8,678 nucleotides of DNA from the NCBI GenBank assembly GCA_021772215.1, contig JAJFMK010000174.1, forward strand, positions 1 to 8,678, read 5' to 3'. Position numbers and translations under genes: made by a program. The notes beneath the pieces were generated by a model that was not told where the DNA came from, did no database searches, and worked only from the letters and a program-made list of their open reading frames with translations. Origin of the DNA: Chlamydiota bacterium (GTDB lineage: Bacteria; Chlamydiota; Chlamydiia; Chlamydiales; JAJFMK01). Positions 1 through 5,950 of the stretch are shown one piece after another (the stretch's first letter is position 1; each line of letters starts with the position of its first letter).

Positions 1-1275
1 TCTTTTGCCATGATAGAGATGAACTCTTAATGAGGGCAGATAGCGGCTAATCTCCTTTTGCCAGTGAAAGAGGAGCGATCTGGGAACGACGATGAGTGCC
101 GGCTTGTCAGCTTCGACCAAAGAGAAGAGGCTGATCACCTGAACAGTCTTACCAAGCCCCATATCATCAGCTAAAAGGGCGCCAAGACCGGCCTGGTAGA
201 GGTTGTTGAGCCAAGAGAGTCCCTCTTTTTGGTAGGGGTGCAGGTTGCCTTGGAAGCGCGATGAGGGTTCCATCGAGCCCCCTTTGGGATTAACGAGTGC
301 CTCGAGATTCTCTCCGACCAAGCAGCGGCTCTCTTCTATGATAGCTTGGCTGGGCAAGGAGCCATTTTTTGCATATGAGAAAGAGACTAAAAGTTCGCCA
401 ATGGCGCCTTCACCTTTAGGTGGTAAAAGTCCCACCTTCTCGCCCAATGGAATGAGATGGTTTTTGCTCTTGAGCTCTTTTGCCTCTATCACCTGCTCTC
501 CAAAGCATAAAGTCCCCTCAACTTTGAGCTCTCCTTTGATGAGATCCACCTTCACATTGTGGGAAGTGAGCGGACAGAGCTCTTGGCCTCTGCTCGTTTT
601 GACCTTGAAGCCAAGCTCTAGGAGGAAGGTGAGAACCTCGGCGACCTTGGTTGACGGGCAGTAGTACTCAGCGTCTCGTTTTTGGTAGCCAGCTTCTAGA
701 AGGTCTGCCTCGAAGTCTGGATTATCGAGGGTAACGAAGAGTCCGAGGGGGTCTTTAAAGGTGAGTGTGGGGGCTTTGATCTGGAGGTTCTCTTTAACCG
801 TGAGATCAACAGGAGGCTCCTCTAGACTAAGATCTTCGATCTGATCTTTTGTGATGGAGGCCTTTTCTCCTCTTTTCGCCGATAAGAAGTGGTCGAAGGG
901 GATGATTTGCGGACTCAAGTAGAGACACTGCCTGGTGATGATAAGGGGTGTGGGCAGGGTAATAGCCAGATCGGCATCCGATAGGGAAAAGCGGCGCTCC
1001 TTAATGGAACAGCTGATGGTGGCTTCATCGTCAATAACGTCATAGTGAAAGAGAAGCGGCGTGAAGAAGTTGCAGATGAGGGGCCGCCCTTTAAAGGTGA
1101 GTTTCCCGGTGGTGGCCATGAGACGAAAAAAGGGAACTACCTTATTTGGGGGTAGAAGGTCGCCTTTTAGAAAGGAGGCGGCCTCCCTCTCTTCTGGAGT
1201 CAAATTTTTATGATTATAAGAGACCTTAAGGCTGCCCTCTTTCTCTTCAATTGACCAAACTGTGTTATCCATCAT
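1..1275 (-). CDS. SNF2/SWI-family DNA helicase-like ATPase, N-terminal part (runs off left edge)
   Basis: An open frame of 425 codons runs without a stop from an ATG at 1275 to the window edge, so the C-terminal part is missing. The last ~80 residues show the start of an SNF2 ATPase core: a Q-motif-like LHPYQKEGLSWL near residue 350, the helicase motif I LADDMGLGKT at about 368-377 (Lys376), and motif Ia IVVPRSLLFHW at about 395-405. The ~345 residues before the core match the long N-terminal region found in bacterial SNF2 proteins, but I recognise no named domain there. Such proteins are ATP-driven double-stranded DNA translocases; this one's substrate is unknown. Two ATG codons lie in tandem (1275 and 1272). 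No Shine-Dalgarno is visible, and a TATAAT box lies six bases before the first ATG. The gene is divergent from the 1287-2087 gene. Family call firm, exact role not. Confidence 0.9.
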   Translation of the reverse strand, partial: MMDNTVWSIEEKEGSLKVSYNHKNLTPEEREAASFLKGDLLPPNKVVPFFRLMATTGKLTFKGRPLICNFFTPLLFHYDVIDDEATISCSIKERRFSLSDADLAITLPTPLIITRQCLYLSPQIIPFDHFLSAKRGEKASITKDQIEDLSLEEPPVDLTVKENLQIKAPTLTFKDPLGLFVTLDNPDFEADLLEAGYQKRDAEYYCPSTKVAEVLTFLLELGFKVKTSRGQELCPLTSHNVKVDLIKGELKVEGTLCFGEQVIEAKELKSKNHLIPLGEKVGLLPPKGEGAIGELLVSFSYAKNGSLPSQAIIEESRCLVGENLEALVNPKGGSMEPSSRFQGNLHPYQKEGLSWLNNLYQAGLGALLADDMGLGKTVQVISLFSLVEADKPALIVVPRSLLFHWQKEISRYLPSLRVHLYHGKR

Positions 1276-1286
1276 ACAATGATTAT
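1251..1286 (+). promoter_or_regulatory. Putative promoter of the cysteine-rich gene, possibly leaderless
   Basis: TTGACC (1251-1256), an 18-base spacer and TACAAT (1275-1280) are followed by six bases and the ATG at 1287. Both boxes match the sigma-70-type consensus well (TTGACC 4 of 6, TACAAT 5 of 6). No ribosome-binding site precedes the ATG. The predicted transcript start falls on the start codon. The first base of this -10 box is also the first base of the opposing SNF2 start codon. Confidence 0.4.
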
Positions 1287-1310
1287 ATGAGCCGACTGAA
1301 GATTCTCCAA
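1276..1310 (-). promoter_or_regulatory. Putative promoter of the SNF2 gene, possibly leaderless
   Basis: Read on the minus strand, TTGGAG (1310-1305), a 17-base spacer and a perfect TATAAT (1287-1282) are followed by six bases and then the SNF2 ATG at 1275. A start seven bases after the -10 box would fall on the A of the ATG, giving a leaderless mRNA. The -35 match is poor (3 of 6). The box lies inside the first codon of the divergent gene. Inference from spacing only. Confidence 0.35.
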
Positions 1311-2087
1311 GAAGAGAAGTTCGATCAAAGAAGAAAAAACTGGGAGAGCAGTGAAGAGATTTTTCAACGCTGCTATCCGATCAAGCGTTTGAAAAAACTT
1401 CCCAAGATGGTTGGCATCACCGAAGAGGCAAAGCGCTATCTTAAGTGGAAGGCGCTTAAGTGGATAGCAAAAGAAGATCATACCGGCGGCGTCAGAAGAG
1501 AGATTTTAAAGCACCCCTTTCGCTATGGCTTCCGCTACCTCAAGTCTCTCTTCAAAAGGAATTCTTTTAAGCGCGATGAGGACTTCTATCTCTACGGTAT
1601 TGACTCTGTTGAAGATTTTTACAAGCTCATAGATGAGAATTCCCTCCTCGTTGTTGGTTTCTCCTACTGCCAAAAGCCGCTTGAATGTCCTTCAGGCCGC
1701 TTCACCGATCAATGCACAAATGAGCTAGGCCATCCTGTCTGCTCCCAATGTCCCATCGGTAAGATGCGCACTCTGATGCCCAAAAGCGCTATTCCCCTCA
1801 TCATTCCCACTGTTCACTACATCGGTGAACAGGTGCTAAAACTGGCCCATGAGAATCCAAAAAAGCGCATTCTATTTCTGATAACCGCCTGCGAGATGAC
1901 CCTTGAGATGTTTGGCGACTTTGGGAATATGGTCGGCATTCAGGGTATCGGCGTGCGCCTCGATGGCCGAATCTGCAACACCATGGAGGCGTTCGCCCTC
2001 TCCGAGCGCGGCATCAAGCCGGGTCTCACCGTTGTCCTTAAAAGCACAGAGGAGCGGATGTTAGAAATCTTGAAGAAAGTTTATTAA
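1287..2087 (+). CDS. Conserved cysteine-rich protein, DUF116-like pattern, function unknown
   Basis: The product is 266 residues if it starts at the ATG at 1287. A TTG at 1251 would add 12 residues but would overlap the divergent SNF2 start and a promoter-like sequence, so I prefer 1287. The N-terminal ~100 residues are very basic and helical with no obvious motif. The second half carries seven cysteines in an ordered pattern, numbered from the 1287 Met: C128, C134 (ECPSG), C143 (DQC), C152 and C155 (VCSQCPIG), C202 (ITACEMT) and C230 (GRICNT). This spacing, with the ACE and GRICNT signatures, resembles the DUF116 family as I remember it and suggests metal or Fe-S binding. That assignment is tentative. 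No signal peptide or membrane segment is seen, so the protein should be cytoplasmic. From memory, an uncharacterised gene also lies beside the SNF2 gene in Chlamydia; I could not check whether it is the same. Confidence 0.8.
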   Translation: MSRLKILQEEKFDQRRKNWESSEEIFQRCYPIKRLKKLPKMVGITEEAKRYLKWKALKWIAKEDHTGGVRREILKHPFRYGFRYLKSLFKRNSFKRDEDFYLYGIDSVEDFYKLIDENSLLVVGFSYCQKPLECPSGRFTDQCTNELGHPVCSQCPIGKMRTLMPKSAIPLIIPTVHYIGEQVLKLAHENPKKRILFLITACEMTLEMFGDFGNMVGIQGIGVRLDGRICNTMEAFALSERGIKPGLTVVLKSTEERMLEILKKVY

Positions 2088-2091
2088 TAGA

Positions 2092-2120
2092 TTGCGTTTT
2101 TATCTGTTTTTATTTAACAT
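2092..2120 (+). promoter_or_regulatory. Putative promoter of the plus-strand AAA+ gene
   Basis: TTGCGT (2092-2097), 17 bases, then TAACAT (2115-2120), then exactly six bases before the ATG at 2127. There is no Shine-Dalgarno in the 20 bases before the ATG. The geometry predicts transcription starting at the start codon, as at the divergent pair upstream. Both boxes are 4-of-6 matches, so this is suggestive only. Confidence 0.3.
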
Positions 2121-2126
2121 CGCACC

Positions 2127-3815
2127 ATGGTAATTAATTTTATTTTTCCGCCACGCGGACCGGTCTCTTTCGATAGTAAAGAACCCTTTTTAAGAGCTAG
2201 GGGCTGGTTTCAATCAGCTTTGAGAGAACAGGCAAAAGAGGTTCCAGCTGAAAATATTAAAAATATTTTCAAAAAGGAAGATGATTTTGAGGGAGCTTGG
2301 GGAAAAGAGGTCCTCTCATTACTCAAAGAGGAGACACTGCTTGATCTTGCTGGCATTTCTCAAAATGAGTTGTCGACTCTTCAGACAAAAGATCTCTCAC
2401 TAAGGGATAGAGCTCTTGATAGCGTTATGCAAAGGAAGATGAGAGGTGTCTTTAACGAGATGCAGTCTGACTTTGTTTACATGGTTGACAACATCATCAC
2501 ATTGTTAGTTGAGACAATTGGCCTTCAAGATATTGCTGGAAATGAGTTGGAACAAGTTTATGGACGCGATAGTGGTTCAGCAAAGTATCATTTTGAGACT
2601 GTTCTAGCGATGCTTCTTATTCCCTCAACAGTTTTTACCTATTTTGTGGGAAAAGTGAAGACGCCAGCTCTCGCGATTTTACTTACGACAGCAACAGTTT
2701 TAGGTGCGATAAGCTTAATGCTTTTTTACGTGCGCTTTTTAAAGCTCTGCCCAAAAAAGTGTCCAGGTCTCGATAACATGAACGAAATAGCAAAGCGAGA
2801 GAGGCAAGATCCCGTTTTTGAGAGGAGAGATCTTTTAGAAAAGATTGAAGCTGCCCTTGTGTCGGGTCAAGGAGTTCTTTTAGTTAGTAAGCCGGGTGTT
2901 GGGAAGAGTTCGCTTGTTAAGTCTCTAGTTGAGAGAATTGAAAGAGGTCGCTCTAGTCAAAGTTTATGTGGGAAGCAGATCTTTTCTTGCAATGCGGGTT
3001 CATTTGATAAACATAACCATGAAGATTCCACAAGCTTCAACATAATTAAAAGTGTCTTTGGTCGCCATGAAGATCAGGTGATTTTCTTCTTCGATGAGAT
3101 CCATGCAGCTTTTCATGGAGATAGAAACCCCTCAGACGAAATCAAGACCTTTGTTGACCGTTTCCATTCCACCATTGTGGCGACAACGAATGATGGCTTA
3201 GATAAGTTTAGTGAGGACAAGGCCTTTATGCGCCGCTTTGTCAGAATCGATGTTAATGAGTTGAGCGAGTCTGAGCTTAAGGCCTCTTTATATCAACTCC
3301 TGCGTCATAAAAATAGAGAGCTTGGTTGTGATGAAGAAGCAATGGAGACGGTTTTAACAAAAGCCAAAGAGGCGAAAGGTACCTCTAAGGTCCACGCCGC
3401 TCATAACACACTTCGTGAAGCGATCTTTAAGGCCACTCATCTCACCTTTGACGATCTAGAAAGAGAGGTTCAAAAACTCACTGTCGAACAAGAAAATGCG
3501 GATAACGGCTATCTCCATCACGGAGCAAACACCGAAGGACCAAACGAGTTAAAGGCGAAGAATGAGGAACTCACTCAGAAAAAGAGGCAGCTAGAGACCA
3601 TCCGTAAAATTGAGAAGGTCTACGCTGATGTTTGGAGTAACTCCTTTAAACTAGCTGACAAAACGCCTCGACAGTGGCTTGAAAACCGTGCTCTTCTCAA
3701 TCTTCTCCAAAAGATTCTTGAAGAGAGAAAGCAGCTGCTAGGCCTTCCCCCTAAGATTACAAAAGATCTTGTTGAGTCTCTAGCAGCACTACCTGAAGTA
3801 GTAGATCAAAGCTAA
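2127..3815 (+). CDS. Membrane-anchored ClpB-D1-like AAA+ ATPase, paralogue A
   Basis: The product is 562 residues. Residues 1-155 are mainly helical and unrecognised. Residues ~157-175 and ~180-204 are two hydrophobic helices separated by only a few residues. They are followed by CPKKCPG (Cys208, Cys212). The AAA+ module then reads like the first ATPase domain of ClpA/ClpB: a DPV..R entry motif (228-234), Walker A SKPGVGKS (254-261), Walker B VIFFFDE (318-324), sensor-1 ATT (352-354) and an arginine-finger pair R369-R370. The first Walker A position is Ser rather than the usual Gly or Ala. From ~440 a coiled coil with a central YLHHG recalls the ClpB middle domain. No second ATPase ring, N-domain or ClpP-binding loop follows. 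About 50% identical to the convergent copy at 3911-5563. The only plausible start is the ATG at 2127. Substrate and cellular role unknown; ATPase fold confident, membrane topology probable. Confidence 0.88.
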   Translation: MVINFIFPPRGPVSFDSKEPFLRARGWFQSALREQAKEVPAENIKNIFKKEDDFEGAWGKEVLSLLKEETLLDLAGISQNELSTLQTKDLSLRDRALDSVMQRKMRGVFNEMQSDFVYMVDNIITLLVETIGLQDIAGNELEQVYGRDSGSAKYHFETVLAMLLIPSTVFTYFVGKVKTPALAILLTTATVLGAISLMLFYVRFLKLCPKKCPGLDNMNEIAKRERQDPVFERRDLLEKIEAALVSGQGVLLVSKPGVGKSSLVKSLVERIERGRSSQSLCGKQIFSCNAGSFDKHNHEDSTSFNIIKSVFGRHEDQVIFFFDEIHAAFHGDRNPSDEIKTFVDRFHSTIVATTNDGLDKFSEDKAFMRRFVRIDVNELSESELKASLYQLLRHKNRELGCDEEAMETVLTKAKEAKGTSKVHAAHNTLREAIFKATHLTFDDLEREVQKLTVEQENADNGYLHHGANTEGPNELKAKNEELTQKKRQLETIRKIEKVYADVWSNSFKLADKTPRQWLENRALLNLLQKILEERKQLLGLPPKITKDLVESLAALPEVVDQS

Positions 3816-3826
3816 AGAGACTGTCT
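3789..3826 (-). repeat. Antisense fossil of the outer-membrane protein 3' end
   Basis: On the minus strand these bases read T-V-S-L-A-L-I-Y-Y-F-R-stop. This matches the last residues of the outer-membrane protein at 5924-6688 (T-V-S-L-A-L-I-Y-Y-F-G-stop), in the same reading frame and with the same TAG stop. Nothing of that gene is recognisable beyond 3826. The segment overlaps the last nine codons of the plus-strand AAA+ gene and 11 bases after its stop. Confidence 0.75.
3795..3826 (+). repeat. 32-base exact direct repeat, copy 1
   Basis: These 32 bases are identical to 5930-5961. The block covers the last codons of the AAA+ gene (EVVDQS), the stop codon and 11 bases of non-coding DNA after it. 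It is the most conserved part of a longer similarity (about 3492-3831 against 5621-5968) in which the coding part differs at many third codon positions. Confidence 0.9.
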
Positions 3827-3910
3827 TCTTTAGTGCATAAAGCCGAGATCAATTAAAAATATATGAACAAGATAGGCAGGATAGGGGATTTTTGATTGTA
3901 TATAATTTTT
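3816..3910. other. Intergenic gap between convergent AAA+ genes
   Basis: This AT-rich 95-base gap separates the two convergent stop codons. I looked for a shared terminator and found only an imperfect AT-only inverted repeat (AAAAATATAT near 3855, ATATAATTTTT near 3900) with a long loop. That is not a convincing intrinsic terminator. The first 11 bases belong to the direct repeat. Confidence 0.5.
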
Positions 3911-5563
3911 TTAGGTAAGAGTGTCGATCAGCTCTTTTGTCAGCATAGGAGGTAAACCAAGATTTATTTTCCTCTCTTGAATGACGCCTTGAAGAAGCTT
4001 TAGAAGGGCCTTGTTTTCAAGCCATTGCCTCTTGGCTTTATCGGCAAGTCGATAGGAATCATTCCAAACGCGAACATAAACTGCTTCAATTTTTCGGATC
4101 TTTTCTAATTGATTTTTTTTGTCCGCAAGCTCTTTTTCCTTAACTTCTAGCTGGGATGGGATCTCCCTCTTTTCGCCATGATGCATATAGGCATGTTCGG
4201 CATTTTTTTTCTGCACTTGCAACTGTTGGATTTCACTTTCCAACGCCTCAAAGGTGAGGTAGGTAGCTTTTGAAACAGCTTCTCTTAATAAATTCTGAGA
4301 CTTGTTAATTTTGCCATTAGCTTTTTTAATAATTGCATCAATTGCCTCAGACTCTATGAGAAGTTCTTTGTTTTTTCTATGTAGTAGCTGGTAAAGGGAG
4401 ACTTTGATATCTTCTTCTTTTAGCTCGCTAAGATCAATCCGTTGAAAACGGCGCAAAAAGGCGGTTTGACCCTCAAGCTTCTTAAACTCTGTATCTGTTG
4501 TAGCAATTATGATCGAGCGAAAGCGATCGAAAAAAGTTTTTAGATCGTTAGAGGCATCTTTCCCACTTTCATTTAGGTTGAAAGCCGCATGGATCTCATC
4601 AAAAAATAAGATTACTTCGTCTTCATACCTGTCAAACCTGGTTTTGATCTCCTTTAAGCTAACGTAGTCACTACCAAAATAGGAATTAATGGAGTTGGCA
4701 TTGCAAGAGAAAACCTGCTTTTTCTTTATTTTTTCAGAGCATTCCCCCTTTTCAATTCTTTCTGCCAAAGAGCGAACAAGAGAGGTTTTACCAACTCCCG
4801 ACTCTCCTACTAATAGCACACCCTTTCCGGATTCAAAGGCTGTTTCGATTCTTCGTAAAGCATCCTCCCGCACGAAGGTAGGTTCTTCGGTTCCTCTTTT
4901 TGCGAGCTGGTTTAGATTATCAAGACCCGGACATTGTCTTGGACAAGGTTTTAAGAATCGGTTGTAGCCTATGATGGAGATAATAGCGCTTAAAACTGTT
5001 AAGATTGTTAGTAAAAGGGCAAAGGAGGCCACGCCGACAGAAGCCATGTAAAAGCCAAAAACCGTCGAGGGAACCAGGATCACTGCCAGAATTCTTTCAA
5101 ATCGAAATTTGGCTTCCTGAGCCGAACGGGTGTAATGGGTGTACTCATTGGACATCGCTTCTTGTAGACCGACAAAATCGATTAATATTGAGATCATATG
5201 ATCAAAAAAGTAAGGAAGATGAGAGCATATTTCTCTAACGATGCTTTGCGCTCTTCTTTGCATGACACTCTCTAGAGCGTTGTCCCGAAGAGTAAGCTCC
5301 GTTGCCATATACTCATTTAATTGCTCCTTTTTGATTCCAGCAAGCTCTAATAGGGTCTCTTCTTTAATGCAGGATAGGATCTGCTTTCCCCAGTTACCCT
5401 CAAAGTCTGTCTCATTTCTAAAGATTCTTTTGATATCTGCAGATGGCGTCTCGCTTAACTGCTCTCTCAAGTTCCATTGAAACCATTCACTAGATTTCAG
5501 AAAAGAGCTTTTTAGATCTAATTGATTGTTATTTTTGAAATATAAACAATTAAATACATTCAT
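3911..5563 (-). CDS. Membrane-anchored ClpB-D1-like AAA+ ATPase, paralogue B
   Basis: The product is 550 residues, with the same architecture as the gene at 2127-3815. A helical N-terminus (1-155) contains the shared motifs WFQ..LREQ, DFEG.WGK and KEETLL.LAGI. Two hydrophobic helices follow at ~157-177 and ~180-203 with a tight turn, then CPRQCPG (Cys207, Cys211). The AAA+ module has a fully canonical Walker A GESGVGKT (253-260), Walker B VILFFDE (317-323), ATT sensor 1 (354-356) and arginine pair R371-R372. The C-terminal coiled coil carries YMHHG (459-463) and RQWLEN (512-517). It ends about nine residues earlier than copy A, lacking the final LPEVVDQS-type tail. The start ATG at 5563 is preceded by very AT-rich DNA with no Shine-Dalgarno. 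A TATAAT box lies only four bases before it on the coding strand, with a TTGACT 20 bases further up. Function unknown; probably an ATP-driven remodelling or unfolding machine at a membrane. Confidence 0.88.
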   Translation of the reverse strand: MNVFNCLYFKNNNQLDLKSSFLKSSEWFQWNLREQLSETPSADIKRIFRNETDFEGNWGKQILSCIKEETLLELAGIKKEQLNEYMATELTLRDNALESVMQRRAQSIVREICSHLPYFFDHMISILIDFVGLQEAMSNEYTHYTRSAQEAKFRFERILAVILVPSTVFGFYMASVGVASFALLLTILTVLSAIISIIGYNRFLKPCPRQCPGLDNLNQLAKRGTEEPTFVREDALRRIETAFESGKGVLLVGESGVGKTSLVRSLAERIEKGECSEKIKKKQVFSCNANSINSYFGSDYVSLKEIKTRFDRYEDEVILFFDEIHAAFNLNESGKDASNDLKTFFDRFRSIIIATTDTEFKKLEGQTAFLRRFQRIDLSELKEEDIKVSLYQLLHRKNKELLIESEAIDAIIKKANGKINKSQNLLREAVSKATYLTFEALESEIQQLQVQKKNAEHAYMHHGEKREIPSQLEVKEKELADKKNQLEKIRKIEAVYVRVWNDSYRLADKAKRQWLENKALLKLLQGVIQERKINLGLPPMLTKELIDTLT

Positions 5564-5620
5564 TAATATTATAATGAGTTAAATTTTTATAAAAGTCAAT
5601 TATTATAATATTTATTATAT
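5564..5620. other. Very AT-rich junction upstream of paralogue B
   Basis: These 57 bases are almost entirely A and T, unlike both flanks. On the minus strand they contain TTGACT (5599-5594) and TATAAT (5573-5568), possibly the promoter of paralogue B, though the 20-base spacer is long. On the plus side similarity to the AAA+ family begins abruptly just after this stretch, so it may also mark a recombination or deletion junction. Confidence 0.4.
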
Positions 5621-5950
5621 GTATGAAAAGAAAATATTGACAACACCTACCTCCATCACGGCGAACTGAAAGAGGGACCCTCACAATTAAAGAGAAAGAA
5701 AGAGGAGCTGGCTCAGAAAAAGAGGCAGCTAGAGACCACCCACAAGATCGAGAAGGTCTACGCCAATATTTGGAGCAACTCCTTTAAACTAGCTGACAAG
5801 GCGCCTCGGCAGTGGCTCGAAAACCGGGCTCTGCTCAACCTCCTCCAGAAGATCCTCGAGGAGAGAAAACAGCAGCTAGGTCTTCACCCCAAGATTACAA
5901 AAGATCTCGTTGACTCTCTAGTACTACCCGAAGTAGTAGATCAAAGCTAA
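5621..5950 (+). pseudogene. 3' remnant of a third ClpB-like AAA+ gene
   Basis: Reading in frame from about 5621 to the TAA at 5948-5950, the translation matches the last ~108 residues of paralogue A (residue 455 to the end), at about four-fifths identity by eye and with one codon deleted. It includes YLHHG, KKRQLE, the stretch from SNSFKLADK to RQWLENRALL, and the EVVDQS ending. Paralogue B is clearly more distant. The frame is blocked upstream by a TGA at 5624-5626, has no ATG, GTG or TTG start, and lacks the N-terminus, membrane hairpin and ATPase domain. Most differences from copy A within the conserved part are synonymous, and this copy prefers C or G at third positions. It therefore seems to have evolved as a functional gene before being truncated. 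Its last 27 bases overlap the outer-membrane protein gene on the other strand. Confidence 0.85.

Noticed and set aside
245..664. 139-codon open frame on the plus strand
   Set aside because: It lies wholly antisense to the SNF2 coding sequence, has low-complexity Ser/Pro-rich composition and matches no family.
1251..1286. TTG-initiated 12-residue extension of the cysteine-rich protein
   Set aside because: It would overlap the SNF2 start, the TTG is part of a -35-like box, and the in-frame ATG at 1287 is a simpler start.
3816..3910. Bidirectional terminator between the convergent AAA+ genes
   Set aside because: Only a bulged A/T-only inverted repeat with a loop of more than 30 bases is present; no GC stem followed by a T-run.
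4689..5480. Three open frames of 77-92 codons on the plus strand
   Set aside because: All are antisense to paralogue B, which has clear AAA+ motifs; none has a recognisable domain or ribosome-binding site.
5639..5950. The remnant as a functional small gene
   Set aside because: There is no ATG, GTG or TTG start in frame and no ribosome-binding site, and the homology begins in mid-coiled coil after a stop codon.
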